A stretch of DNA of 64,000 nucleotides from Lachnospiraceae bacterium UBA4260 (GTDB taxonomy: Bacteria > Bacillota > Clostridia > Lachnospirales > Lachnospiraceae). Location of the stretch: positions 49,659 to 113,658 of the forward strand of contig DGWK01000032.1 in NCBI GenBank assembly GCA_002395235.1. Reading direction: 5' to 3'. Of this stretch, positions 8,747 to 16,769 are shown piece by piece. The translations under genes and the position numbers were made by a program. The notes below the pieces were generated by a model. It was not told the DNA's origin, searched no databases, and worked only from the letters and a program-made list of their open reading frames with translations. Within the stretch, counting starts at the first letter, position 1; each line of letters starts with the position of its first letter.

Positions 8747-9313
8747 TTAACTCAGGAACGACTCCACCGTCCTCATCACATCGCTGATCGTCCGGATGTC
8801 TTGTTCCGCCTTTCCGCACTCCAGCGAGTGATTAGCGCCCTCCGTCAGATACAGGGAAATCCCCTTCTCTTCACAGATGCGCGTGATCTCCTCTGTTTTG
8901 GCCCACGGGTCCGCTGTCCCGTGAAAAGCGATCACCCCCGCCGGATCCACCGGAAAGCGGAAAGTCTCTGCCAAAGGCGTGTACAGCACCTGGCGCGCGC
9001 CGATCCCATGTTCGGCCGCATAAGACAGGGCCACCACTGTCCCCACGCTTTTGGAGAAGAACAGGATATCACTGTAGGCAGACCAATCAACTTCTGCCAA
9101 AATATTCTCCGCCTGCTCCCTCGCACTGACAAAACATTGATACATCTTTGCCGCGTCGCCCTTGACGCCCGCGGGAAAGCCCCCGTAGGGCACCCGGATA
9201 ACCTCGTATCCCCTCTCCCGGGCAATCTTTTCACTGTAATAGAGGAGCGGCTTGTCACAAGTATAGCCGATCCCCGGGAACAGCACTGCTGCTGAAGCCG
9301 TCTTTTTCATCAT
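8747..9313 (-). CDS. Small alpha/beta hydrolase
   Basis: This 188-residue protein has the order of a serine hydrolase: a FFSKSVGT elbow (about residue 88, a GxSxG-like nucleophile with Ser at the first Gly position), Asp in HGTADPW (about 133), and His in GANHSLE (about 161). The length is near the minimum for the fold. No signal peptide is evident, so it should be cytoplasmic. The start ATG overlaps the stop of the large lipoprotein gene by 4 bases (ATGATG context), so the two are probably translated together. The substrate is unknown. Confidence 0.8.
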   Translation of the reverse strand: MMKKTASAAVLFPGIGYTCDKPLLYYSEKIARERGYEVIRVPYGGFPAGVKGDAAKMYQCFVSAREQAENILAEVDWSAYSDILFFSKSVGTVVALSYAAEHGIGARQVLYTPLAETFRFPVDPAGVIAFHGTADPWAKTEEITRICEEKGISLYLTEGANHSLECGKAEQDIRTISDVMRTVESFLS

Positions 9314-11796
9314 AGTATCCCTTCTCCGATTTCTTCGTCCGCTTCCGGCGCAGTATCTGCACCCGATTCCTTTTCAGTTCCCGGCTGCTCATTGGTATTG
9401 GTTTCCGGTTTCGCTTCGGGGACCGTGGTGGCCTGCCCGCCGGCATTATCCGGCTGCGGCGTCACAGGCTGTCCTGTCTCGGCCGCCCCTGCCTGGCCTT
9501 TCTGTGCCGGCTCCTGCCCCTGTGTCCCTTTTGACGCCGCCTTTGCGTCTTCAAATGCCTTGATCCTCTTGCCGACGTTCTCCTTCAGATTGTTGTAGAA
9601 GAAGATCAGGTCATAGAAATGATAGCTTCCGTCCGGGACGACCTTCACGTCCTTGGCGGCAAAATTCTGCGGGCTCTCAATTCCCGTCGGGATCAAAATG
9701 CCCGATTTTTCATCCAGATATCCGCCGCAGAAAGCCGAGATCTCCTGTCTGACATTCCCGTAAGTATCCGTCGCGACGTACCCCCTGTTGGCCTCGGCCG
9801 GCGCAGGTGTGGAGTCCGTCTTCCAATTCAGCGGGTTGATGGACAATATTTTGACATCGGGCTTTGCCGCAGACTCGTCCATGCACTCATAGCTCACGAT
9901 CACACCGGTATCCGTCTCTCCCTTCGCCATCTTGAGCCAAGGGCTCGCGTCCAGGTCGGCCTGCGTGATGCCATGGCCGATCACATACGCGGCCGCCAGG
10001 TGATCCGCCAGCCTCTTGTCCTGTCCGAATTCCACCAGAATGTCGTAGACTTCTTTGCCTCCCTGCGAGAACCCGAACAAAATGATCGGCCTGCCCTCTT
10101 TGTGGCAGTTGTCCAGGTACCAGCTGAAGGCCGCCATGACGTCTTCTTTGGCAACTTTGCTGTAGGGCTCTTTCTCCGCCTCCGGAAGCGTGTAGACACC
10201 CATCGTGCACTGCCTGTAATAGGGCGAATAGATTGCCGTATCCTGGCTGAAGATTCCCTTCTCCATATTGAATGTTTTGGCAAATCGGAGCGCATCCCGC
10301 AGGCTGGTGACATCTTCGTTGTCCGGCGTCCACATATTCATGTTGACGGTCGGCATCACCGCAAAAACATCCGCCTTTGCACTCTCCGCCTTTTCCGCGT
10401 CCGGCTTCGTGATCCACAGGTCCGCCCTGCCATAGTCGAGCGGCCACGCATTGCGGGTCATCCCGTACACGCAGACCTCGTGGATCTCCCGCTCATACCC
10501 TTCGTAGAGCTCTTTCTGCACGCCCTGCTCGATCAGTGCTCCGGTGTTTTCGAGAACGAGCAGCTTTTTCTCTGTTTTGTCAAAAGATAGCCCGCTGGCT
10601 TCACCGACCACCTCCGCGTCATCGAGCGTCCTCTCTAAGGTGACGCAGGCGTCCGTGCTGTCCGTGTCCACCCGCCAGCGGTAGATGTGGTCCGGCTCTC
10701 CCAGTTCGGCCGTGCCGTCATCCGCCGCCATGTACAGATATCCCTTGTAACAGGCAATTCCCCGCTTCCGCTGAGGGGGTGCCTGCAGGTGTATTTTGCC
10801 GATGTATTCGCCGGTCTCCATGCTGTAGCGGTAGAGATAGCTCCCGCTCTCGTCGCCGGTCCACGAACAGGTCCAGATGGACTGGGTGTCGGGATCCACC
10901 GCGATGCCCGCGCAGTCCTTCTGCCCGCTCTGCGCATCGATCGCGTAGGTCCGCGTGAGCTTCAGCGTCTGCCCGTCATACACGGCGATCTGCAGATCCG
11001 ACGCCGCCGCGCCGCTCCCCGCCTGCGCGCAGGCGTAGACCTCTCCCTTATAGACATCAATGTCGCCCAATCGGTCCGGCTTGCCCGAAAGATCCGCAAA
11101 AGGGGCCGCGTTCGTCGCGATCAGTTTCCAGTCCTTGCCATAATGGGCCAAAACATCGCTCCCACTGACCCAGTACTCCCCGTTTTCACAGGCGACTCCC
11201 TGCCGTCCGCCGACGTCCTGCGCCGTCTCGCGCACATAGGTAAATCCGGGCAGGATCACGCTGGTGTTGCTCTCCTGCCGCCCTGCCACTGTGTGGGGAG
11301 CGGTCTTTGGCTTGCCGCTTGCGTCAGTTGGCTGGCTGCTGCCTGTGCCGGGCTGCTGGGTTTGGCCGGTCCCGGCCGCCTGGCTGCTGCCCGCGCCGGG
11401 CTGCTGGGTTTGACCGGTTCCGGCTGCCTGGCTACTGCCCGCGCCGGGCTGCTGCGTACTCCCGGTCCCCGGTTGCTGCGGCTGACCCGTTCCGGGCTGT
11501 TGTGTACTTCCCGCGCCGGCCGCCTGGTCGCTGCCGGCCCCCGGCTGCTTCCCGTCTGTCCCGGTTTGATCCTCCGGCCTGGCTCCCGCATGAGCCCCGT
11601 CCGAGGCGTCCTCTTCTGCCCCGGGCGCAGACGGCGTCGTGTCAGGAATTTCCTCTTCCTGCGTTCCCGCGACAAGCGCCGCGTCTTCTGAATTTCCTGT
11701 CGCCGATTCTGTCCTCGGACCGTTTCCTGTGCATGCGGTCATCATATTCAGCGTGAGGACCAATGCCAGAACGGCTGCTATCTGCTTTTTAAACAT
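9310..11796 (-). CDS. Large lipoprotein with a DUF3089-like alpha/beta hydrolase domain
   Basis: The 828-residue protein opens with a signal peptide and lipobox (MMTAC, Cys at about 22). Residues 25-155 are a disordered Gly/Gln/Pro/Ser linker with 16-residue repeats. Residues about 170-450 look like repeated beta strands with vWxCSW-type motifs, possibly a propeller that binds a ligand. Residues about 465-735 hold a hydrolase with nucleophile motif GFSQGG, resembling DUF3089 lipase-like proteins. The tail is again Glu/Pro/Gln-rich. It should be surface anchored. The ribosome site CAGGAGA and a good promoter precede it. An esterase role is inferred. Confidence 0.75.
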   Translation of the reverse strand: MFKKQIAAVLALVLTLNMMTACTGNGPRTESATGNSEDAALVAGTQEEEIPDTTPSAPGAEEDASDGAHAGARPEDQTGTDGKQPGAGSDQAAGAGSTQQPGTGQPQQPGTGSTQQPGAGSSQAAGTGQTQQPGAGSSQAAGTGQTQQPGTGSSQPTDASGKPKTAPHTVAGRQESNTSVILPGFTYVRETAQDVGGRQGVACENGEYWVSGSDVLAHYGKDWKLIATNAAPFADLSGKPDRLGDIDVYKGEVYACAQAGSGAAASDLQIAVYDGQTLKLTRTYAIDAQSGQKDCAGIAVDPDTQSIWTCSWTGDESGSYLYRYSMETGEYIGKIHLQAPPQRKRGIACYKGYLYMAADDGTAELGEPDHIYRWRVDTDSTDACVTLERTLDDAEVVGEASGLSFDKTEKKLLVLENTGALIEQGVQKELYEGYEREIHEVCVYGMTRNAWPLDYGRADLWITKPDAEKAESAKADVFAVMPTVNMNMWTPDNEDVTSLRDALRFAKTFNMEKGIFSQDTAIYSPYYRQCTMGVYTLPEAEKEPYSKVAKEDVMAAFSWYLDNCHKEGRPIILFGFSQGGKEVYDILVEFGQDKRLADHLAAAYVIGHGITQADLDASPWLKMAKGETDTGVIVSYECMDESAAKPDVKILSINPLNWKTDSTPAPAEANRGYVATDTYGNVRQEISAFCGGYLDEKSGILIPTGIESPQNFAAKDVKVVPDGSYHFYDLIFFYNNLKENVGKRIKAFEDAKAASKGTQGQEPAQKGQAGAAETGQPVTPQPDNAGGQATTVPEAKPETNTNEQPGTEKESGADTAPEADEEIGEGIL
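11332..11550 (-). repeat. 48-bp-period repeats coding the lipoprotein linker
   Basis: Within the lipoprotein gene, residues about 83-155 consist of variants of QQPGAGSSQAAGTGQT, a 16-residue unit. The underlying DNA is a tandem repeat with period near 48 bp. Such tracts change length easily by slippage. Confidence 0.85.
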
Positions 11797-11846
11797 AGTG
11801 TGTCTCCTGTATATACAACGGCAGTAATGTCACTCTTATGTCCTAT

Positions 11847-11874
11847 ATTATACCGTCATTTGCCTTTGTTGTAA
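11847..11874 (-). promoter_or_regulatory. Sigma-A-type promoter of the lipoprotein/hydrolase operon
   Basis: On the minus strand TTACAA and a consensus TATAAT are separated by 16 bases, about 50 bases before the ATG at 11796. Confidence 0.6.
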
Positions 11875-11921
11875 CTCCTCATGAGTGGTCGCTCACGCAA
11901 GGTCGTCAAATCCCCTGACAT

Positions 11922-11952
11922 AAACGAAGGGTGCTGCACCAATGCAACACCC
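11922..11952 (-). terminator. Terminator of the PadR/DUF1700 operon
   Basis: On the minus strand there is a 10-bp stem, GGGTGTTGCA with TGCAGCACCC (one G-T pair), and loop TTGG. It is followed by TTCGTTTAT, 28 bases after the membrane protein gene ends. Confidence 0.75.
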
Positions 11953-11980
11953 CCGCATATTCTTTCCTATATTTTGGCCT

Positions 11981-13246
11981 TCATGCGCTGACCGGTTCGC
12001 CGTATTTGTTCTCTATCACTTTTTTGACAGCGCCGGCGGCAACAAGGAGCAGCCAGGAGATCGGCCACAGTCCCGTCAGGAAGCTGAATGCAAAGTAAAC
12101 GCAAATAGCAATTTCCCAATAGATCGGCATCAGCGCATTGAGATTGGGATCGCTGTAGTGATACTTTTCCTTTCTGGCGTGCTTGTCGGTCCTCACATAG
12201 CGTTTTCCGCCCGTGCTCACGTAGCGCCTTCTGGCCGCGCTGCTGGCCTGCGCCCTGCTCTCTGCTTTTTTGATGTGTTTGAACAGCCTTTTCTTTTCTC
12301 CGTTGTAAACGAACAGAAAAACGCCGACTCCTACAAACACGAATATCATCGCCACCGCCATGTTGGAGTCAAAGATGATATTCGGAACAATACTGAGAAT
12401 GATCAGCACGATTCCGAGGATTCTCCGCTTTGTGTTCTCTTCGTCGAGGATCCGCTCCTGATCTTTAATGATCTCCTTGGCCTCGCTGTCAAAATCCAGT
12501 GCCTCTTTCTTGAAAAACTTCCAAGGTTTCATATAAGCGTCCGCGATCAAAAAGCTTGCTACTGCTGCCGCGATAAATACGAAGAACAGAGCTACGCCAA
12601 AAGATTCAAGCTTTCTGGCAAACCACCCGCTGCCCAGGCCGCTCAGCAAAATAGGACCGCTCACGGACGTGACGCAAAGCAGGACGCCAAATGATCTGAG
12701 CAGTGCTGAGAACCCTCCGACGCTCAGGTAGTCGCACAGTTCTTCCGCCGAGATCAGCCTGCGGCTTTCCTCATAGGATGCGTTGAAAGCGTCTGCTCCA
12801 TAGAATTCATTGCTGTCGGCCTGATAGGAAGCTGTTCCCCGGTCATTACCGACACTGTCGGTGTACCGGCCGCCTGCCGCGCTGCCGGCTGCATTCTCGA
12901 ATTGTGATCCGCGGAATTGTTCTTCACGGCTCCGGGCATTCTCTTTGAAAGCTTCATTAAAAGTTTCATTGGAAGCTTCCTTGGCTGCTTCCGCTTCTCC
13001 GTTCTGCGCACGGGAGGCGCGGGCATTGATGCAGTCTTCAATGCCAAGGGTCTGCGCCAGCTCCTCGAGGTTTCCGAATTCTGAGATCACCGTGCCTACA
13101 GCTTCGTTCTCACTGACGCCTTCTTCCATCAGCTCCGTATATTTGTCTTCCATCATCGCGGCGAGCTCCTCGTAAGCCCGGCGGACTTCCGGTGTGTCAG
13201 GAAGACCTGCAAACATTGCATTCAGATAATTTCTGATCGTTTCCAT
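11981..13246 (-). CDS. Membrane protein with N-terminal DUF1700/HAAS-type domain, PadR-linked
   Basis: This 421-residue protein starts with a helical domain typical of PadR-linked membrane proteins (residues 1-75, with EVRRAYEELAAMMEDKYTE and NEAVGTVISEFGNLEELAQ). A variable Asn/Ala/Glu-rich linker follows to about 165. About six membrane segments come next (about 185-250 and 280-330, plus a pair at 380-415), with a basic loop (RVRTDKHARKEKYHYSDPN) near 350. DUF1700 proteins are regularly encoded beside PadR repressors and are thought to be envelope-stress or membrane-homeostasis modules. It lies 12 bases downstream of the PadR gene and is co-transcribed with it. Confidence 0.85.
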   Translation of the reverse strand: METIRNYLNAMFAGLPDTPEVRRAYEELAAMMEDKYTELMEEGVSENEAVGTVISEFGNLEELAQTLGIEDCINARASRAQNGEAEAAKEASNETFNEAFKENARSREEQFRGSQFENAAGSAAGGRYTDSVGNDRGTASYQADSNEFYGADAFNASYEESRRLISAEELCDYLSVGGFSALLRSFGVLLCVTSVSGPILLSGLGSGWFARKLESFGVALFFVFIAAAVASFLIADAYMKPWKFFKKEALDFDSEAKEIIKDQERILDEENTKRRILGIVLIILSIVPNIIFDSNMAVAMIFVFVGVGVFLFVYNGEKKRLFKHIKKAESRAQASSAARRRYVSTGGKRYVRTDKHARKEKYHYSDPNLNALMPIYWEIAICVYFAFSFLTGLWPISWLLLVAAGAVKKVIENKYGEPVSA

Positions 13247-13258
13247 GACGTCTCCTTT

Positions 13259-13624
13259 CTATCTGCCGCTGCCTGCCGGCAGTGCGCAGGTTCCCATCGG
13301 AGAAATGAAGTTCTCGACCACGTCCTTGGTCACATTCCACTCCTCGCACTTTTCTTTATAATACTCTCTTCCCGCCTCGGTTATGCTGTAATAGGTGCGG
13401 CGCTTGCCGTTCTCCGCGTTCTGGGAAAAGGATGTGATAAAACCGTTCTTCTCCATACGCGTAAAAGCTGAGTAAAGCGTCGTCTCCTTGATCACATATT
13501 TCCCCTCCGACAGGGATCGGATCATCCTGGAGATCTCATAACCATAGGAAGGCCTGTCAAGCAAAAGGTACAAAATAAACGTGTCGTTATAGCCGCGGAT
13601 CACGTCGCTGCTGATCGTAGTCAA
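13259..13624 (-). CDS. PadR-family transcriptional regulator
   Basis: This 121-residue protein has the PadR winged helix: FILYLLLDRPSYGYEISRMI (about 15-34) and TTLYSAFTRMEKNGFI (about 49-64), then the wing GKRRTYYSITEAG. A C-terminal helix for dimer formation is present. The start codon is TTG at 13624, preceded by AAAGGAGG. The downstream DUF1700 gene is its usual partner. The upstream region holds four phased CTGTC sites, probably its own operator, so negative autoregulation is likely. Confidence 0.92.
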   Translation of the reverse strand: MTTISSDVIRGYNDTFILYLLLDRPSYGYEISRMIRSLSEGKYVIKETTLYSAFTRMEKNGFITSFSQNAENGKRRTYYSITEAGREYYKEKCEEWNVTKDVVENFISPMGTCALPAGSGR

Positions 13625-13674
13625 ACCGCCTTCCTCCTTTCCTGTTCAGGGCTCGCTGCGCGAGCTGTTCGCCT

Positions 13675-13730
13675 ACGACTGTCAATGTATCGACTGTCGT
13701 TACAACGTCTGTCGTAGTATATCTGTCGTA
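13675..13730. promoter_or_regulatory. Phased CTGTC direct repeats upstream of padR (candidate operator)
   Basis: CTGTC occurs at 13679, 13694, 13709 and 13723, spaced 15, 15 and 14 bases. The last two sit in the longer repeat TCTGTCGTAGTA. The sites lie 50-105 bases before the padR start and overlap a TATACT box on the minus strand. The pattern suggests a multimeric operator. It differs from the ATGT-N8-ACAT palindrome known for PadR proper. Confidence 0.6.
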
Positions 13731-13780
13731 GTAAGAATATAGCATGGTTCCATGTGCTTGTAAAGAGGAATTTTGGGAAC

Positions 13781-13797
13781 GACCTCTGGGGTACCGT
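13781..13797. repeat. Solitary copy of the GACCTCTGGGGTACCGT repeat
   Basis: Same 17-bp unit as the tandem array at 7909-7976. It lies in the padR upstream region. Confidence 0.85.
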
Positions 13798-13978
13798 GAC
13801 CCCAACTGCCCCAAGAAAAAAAACTCCCTTCCGGCACCAGGCCATTATGCCTGCCCGCAAGAAAGTTTTCCAACTTACAGTTTTCTGCTTATCGCTCCTA
13901 CAAGTCCGCTGCGCGGCCCGTCACGCTCCTACGCCCCGCTGCGCAGTCTGCAACTCCGCAACACCACTAATCCACCAA
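13798..13978. other. Intergenic region without a recognised feature
   Basis: Open frames here are short and lack ribosome sites. The stretch contains repeated CGCTGCGC-type words (13909-13950) that may be remnants of a dispersed repeat. I see no gene. Confidence 0.5.
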
Positions 13979-14527
13979 TCAGATTCCCACCAACTTCACC
14001 GTCGTGTAATCTACGCCAATGGCAGGCAGAATCTTATCAATCAGATCTTTCGTCGCAAAGCGAATGGAACTGGTATTCATACACGGATGGCACCCGAACT
14101 GCTCTTCCTCGAGCACATCTTCGTCGATGAGCAGGCGCACCCTGTGGTCGCGGTCGTTCATCAGCCCCAGCACGGAGACGCTGCCCGGCGTGATGTCCAG
14201 AAATTCCTCCATAAAATGAGGCTCGCCAAAAGACAGCCGGCTGATCCCCAGCTGCCCGGACAACTCCTTGGTCTTGAAAGGTTTGTCGCCCGGCATTACC
14301 AGCAAGTAAAAATTCGTCTTCTGCCGATTGCAGAGAAACAGATTCTTGCAGATCTTCACGCCCAGGATTGCATCTACTTTTTCGCAGACCTCCATCGATG
14401 TCGCAGGCTCTTCCGGGTGGTCTGTCCGCACAAAATCCACGCCCAATTCGTTGAGCAGCTTATAGGCCCTGACCTCTCTGTCCTGCCTTCCTTCCATACT
14501 GTCGGGTGCTCCATGCAATAATTCCAT
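13979..14527 (-). CDS. Prolyl-tRNA editing (Cys/Ala-tRNA-Pro deacylase) protein, YbaK/ProX type
   Basis: This freestanding editing domain of about 182 residues removes wrongly attached amino acids from tRNA-Pro. Features include the FVRTDHPEEPATSMEV start, the conserved Lys in CKNLFLCNRQKTNFYLLV, the LRLISRLSFGEP-like stretch (here LGISRLSFGEP), and the end motif FGCHPCMNTSSIRFATKDL. The ATG at 14527 was chosen because AGGAG lies 7 bases upstream; a GTG seven codons earlier (14548) is less likely and overlaps the next gene. It acts in the cytoplasm on aminoacyl-tRNA. It probably forms one transcript with the SRAP gene. Confidence 0.9.
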   Translation of the reverse strand: MELLHGAPDSMEGRQDREVRAYKLLNELGVDFVRTDHPEEPATSMEVCEKVDAILGVKICKNLFLCNRQKTNFYLLVMPGDKPFKTKELSGQLGISRLSFGEPHFMEEFLDITPGSVSVLGLMNDRDHRVRLLIDEDVLEEEQFGCHPCMNTSSIRFATKDLIDKILPAIGVDYTTVKLVGI

Positions 14528-14541
14528 TCTATCTCCTATCT

Positions 14542-15285
14542 TCACCACTCAAATGTCAACTGCTCATAAGGCCTCTCAGCCCTGAGCATCGGCAATCCCT
14601 TTGCCAAAATATCGTCCGCCTCATTCCTCCCCCTGACCCATGGTCCGATTTCACCGCGCGAAAGGATGAGCGGCATCCGGTCATGTACGGGCGCCATCGA
14701 GGCGTTCGCCTCTCTTGTCAGGATCACAAATCTGTTTTCTTGCCCATAGGGCCTGTAGATTCCCGCCAGGTACAGGATTTTGCTCTCCGGGACAGTAAAG
14801 ATCACCTTTTCTTTCTTCCTGTCCCACTCATAGAATCCCGCTGCCGGCAGCACACACCGCCTTTCTGCAAAACTGTCCGCAAAAGCAGGCCTGTCCTTCA
14901 CACTCTCCGCCCGCGCATTGATCAGAAGTTTTCCTTTGAAGCCGGGAAATCCCCACAGCAGAGGTTCTGTCCTGAGTCCCGCAACCGGATTATCTGTCCT
15001 ATCCCCAGAAAACAAGTACTCTTGCCTATCCCCCGAAGTCGGATGCACTTGCCTGGCCCTCGAAGTCCGGCTCTCTGTACTATCCCCCGAAGCCGGGTAC
15101 TCTCGCCCAACCCCTTTGTTTTGCACAACCGGCCCGGCGGCCTCTGCGCCGCCGATTATCGCGAGTGCTCTCATCCCGGGCGTATAGTCGCCCGCTCGCA
15201 TCCCGAGGCTATCTCCATCAAGCTCAGGAAAATCTTTTTCAAAAGCATCTTCCGCTTCATCCGTCCAGAAGTATCTTCCGCACAT
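14542..15285 (-). CDS. SRAP (YedK/HMCES) abasic-site DNA-protein crosslink protein
   Basis: This 247-residue protein begins with MCGRY, placing the catalytic Cys at position 2 after Met removal. INARAES (about 130), RRCVLPAAGFYEW (about 152-165) and HDRMPLIL (about 205) are the other family motifs. SRAP proteins form a covalent link to abasic sites in single-stranded DNA and protect them. The core domain is complete, but a loop near residues 60-105 is filled with 9-residue repeats (see repeat entry), which is unusual for the family. The stop is 14 bases before the tRNA-editing gene. Confidence 0.92.
   Translation of the reverse strand: MCGRYFWTDEAEDAFEKDFPELDGDSLGMRAGDYTPGMRALAIIGGAEAAGPVVQNKGVGREYPASGDSTESRTSRARQVHPTSGDRQEYLFSGDRTDNPVAGLRTEPLLWGFPGFKGKLLINARAESVKDRPAFADSFAERRCVLPAAGFYEWDRKKEKVIFTVPESKILYLAGIYRPYGQENRFVILTREANASMAPVHDRMPLILSRGEIGPWVRGRNEADDILAKGLPMLRAERPYEQLTFEW
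14972..15106. repeat. 27-bp tandem repeats inside the SRAP gene
   Basis: Four clear 27-bp units (14999, 15026, 15053, 15080) and one degenerate unit at 14972 encode nine-residue repeats of the type QEYLFSGDR. They keep the reading frame. Confidence 0.85.
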
Positions 15286-15359
15286 GATCCTATCCCTCCC
15301 GAAAAGGCCACTTTTCCAAAACCGCAGACTTTTTCACCGGCCCCGCAGCTCTGTACGCC

Positions 15360-16157
15360 TTAAAGTCCCATCTTGCTCATGATCTGTTCCGCCGTCACGC
15401 CCGGATGTGTGACATACAGCCGCACGATCTGCTCCGTGAGTTCTCGGCTGACGCCCCGGCGCGCCGCAATTTCCGCTACCGTGCGATTTTTTGCAAGATC
15501 TGAGCCAATCTTTCGAATGAGGTCTGCAGAGACTTGTTCTTTTGCCGTCACCGCCGCGGAAGTCTTAAGCGAGCTGTGAGGAATCTCAATCTTTTCAACC
15601 GTGATACCATAGCATCCCGGCCTCTCGCCCGATTTCCTCTCCGATGGCAGATTACCGCCCTCGGGGCTGAAATGCTCCGAATCCACCGAATCGCCCTCGA
15701 CCGGATCCGGAATCGTGAGCACCGCCATCGTGATCGCCTGATTAAAGCGTCTGGGCCCGCAGCTGCCCGGATTGAGGAAAAGGGTTCCGTCCTTATACTC
15801 CTGCGCGTACCTGTGGCTGTGGCCGTAGATGACCACATCCGCGTCCACGTTCGCCGGAATATCTTTTTTCTTGTGCGTCATGAAAAACCTGCGACCGAAG
15901 AGCGTCACTTCAAGCGTGTAAGGAATGTCCGCCGCCCAGTCCCGGTCATTGTTGCCCCGGACGACATAGAAGTTTCCGGTTCCGCCGACCTGACCGGACG
16001 CGCCGCTGCCGCACGCACCGCGAATCATTTCCAGCGTCTGGGGCCCGCTTATATCCCCGCCGTGCAGGACGACTTCGCAGGTCTTTATGACCTCCGCCAC
16101 TTCCGGGCGTAGCAGGTTGTGTGTGTCAGAGATTACTGCGATGCGATGCCCGTTCAC
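15360..16157 (-). CDS. YfcE/MJ0936-type metallophosphoesterase with C-terminal helical domain
   Basis: About 265 residues starting from GTG at 16157. It has the family metal motifs in order: AVISDTHN (about 6-13), VVLHGGDI (about 31), VRGNND (about 62), and YGHSHR (about 103), then NPGS. These phosphodiesterases are usually about 160 residues long. Here an extra about 90 residues at the C-terminus (ADLIRKIGSDLAKNRTVAEIAARRGVSRELTEQIV) look like a helix-turn-helix-type domain. The start is placed at GTG because it overlaps the GNAT stop as GTGA and fits the domain start; the open frame continues upstream without homology. The substrate is unknown. Confidence 0.85.
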   Translation of the reverse strand: MNGHRIAVISDTHNLLRPEVAEVIKTCEVVLHGGDISGPQTLEMIRGACGSGASGQVGGTGNFYVVRGNNDRDWAADIPYTLEVTLFGRRFFMTHKKKDIPANVDADVVIYGHSHRYAQEYKDGTLFLNPGSCGPRRFNQAITMAVLTIPDPVEGDSVDSEHFSPEGGNLPSERKSGERPGCYGITVEKIEIPHSSLKTSAAVTAKEQVSADLIRKIGSDLAKNRTVAEIAARRGVSRELTEQIVRLYVTHPGVTAEQIMSKMGL

Positions 16158-16642
16158 TCTTTTTTCCTTCCCGCCATCTCCAGCAGCGTATCGCCGGTCG
16201 CCCGGTACACGGTCCACTCGTCCATCGGGATCGCCCCGAGAGACTTGTAGAAATCGATGCTCGGCTGATTCCAGTCCAGGCAGGACCACTCCAGCCGGCC
16301 GCAGCCGCGGTTTACCGCGATGTGCGCCAGCTCCTGCAGAAGCGCTTTGCCATATCCTCTGCCGCGGTAGGCGGGCCGCACATAGAGATCCTCCAGATAG
16401 ATGCCCGCGCGTCCCAGGAAAGTCGAGAAATTATGGAAGAAGAGGGCAAAACCTACTTCTTTCTCTCCGTCCATGACAAAGAGCACTTCCGCCTTTTTCT
16501 TCTCAAACAGCTGCTCGCGCAGCAGTTCCTGCGTGGCGACGACCTCGTCTTCCATCTTTTCATATTTTGCCAGAGATCTGATGAACTTCAGGATCAGGCG
16601 GCAGTCCTTTTCATTTGCAAATCGAAATCGATAATTTTCCAT
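16154..16642 (-). CDS. GNAT-family N-acetyltransferase
   Basis: This 162-residue protein resembles the diamine/spermidine-type GNATs. It has FRFANEKDCRLILKFIRSLAKYE at the N-terminus, YLEDLYVRPAYRGRGYGKALL for acetyl-CoA binding (V-x-x-x-x-R-G-x-G), and the end NQPSIDFYKSLGA. The start at 16642 is set by GGGAGGAA 7 bases upstream; the open frame extends 20 codons further without support. The 4-base overlap with the phosphodiesterase gene suggests coupled translation. The acceptor substrate is not known. Confidence 0.88.
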   Translation of the reverse strand: MENYRFRFANEKDCRLILKFIRSLAKYEKMEDEVVATQELLREQLFEKKKAEVLFVMDGEKEVGFALFFHNFSTFLGRAGIYLEDLYVRPAYRGRGYGKALLQELAHIAVNRGCGRLEWSCLDWNQPSIDFYKSLGAIPMDEWTVYRATGDTLLEMAGRKKE

Positions 16643-16683
16643 CGAAAATTCCTCCCGCTCTCGAGGAAAGATCCTCTTTGAGC

Positions 16684-16711
16684 TAAAAACAAGGGCCCGC
16701 AAAGCGAGCCC
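16684..16711 (-). terminator. Terminator after the purine nucleoside phosphorylase gene
   Basis: On the minus strand GGGCTCGC, TTT, GCGGGCCC (one mismatch) is followed by TTGTTTTTAG. Confidence 0.75.
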
Positions 16712-16769
16712 GATTCATCTAACAGCCGAGATAAATTCAAAGCGCCGGAGTAAATCCCCGGTCTTACCG

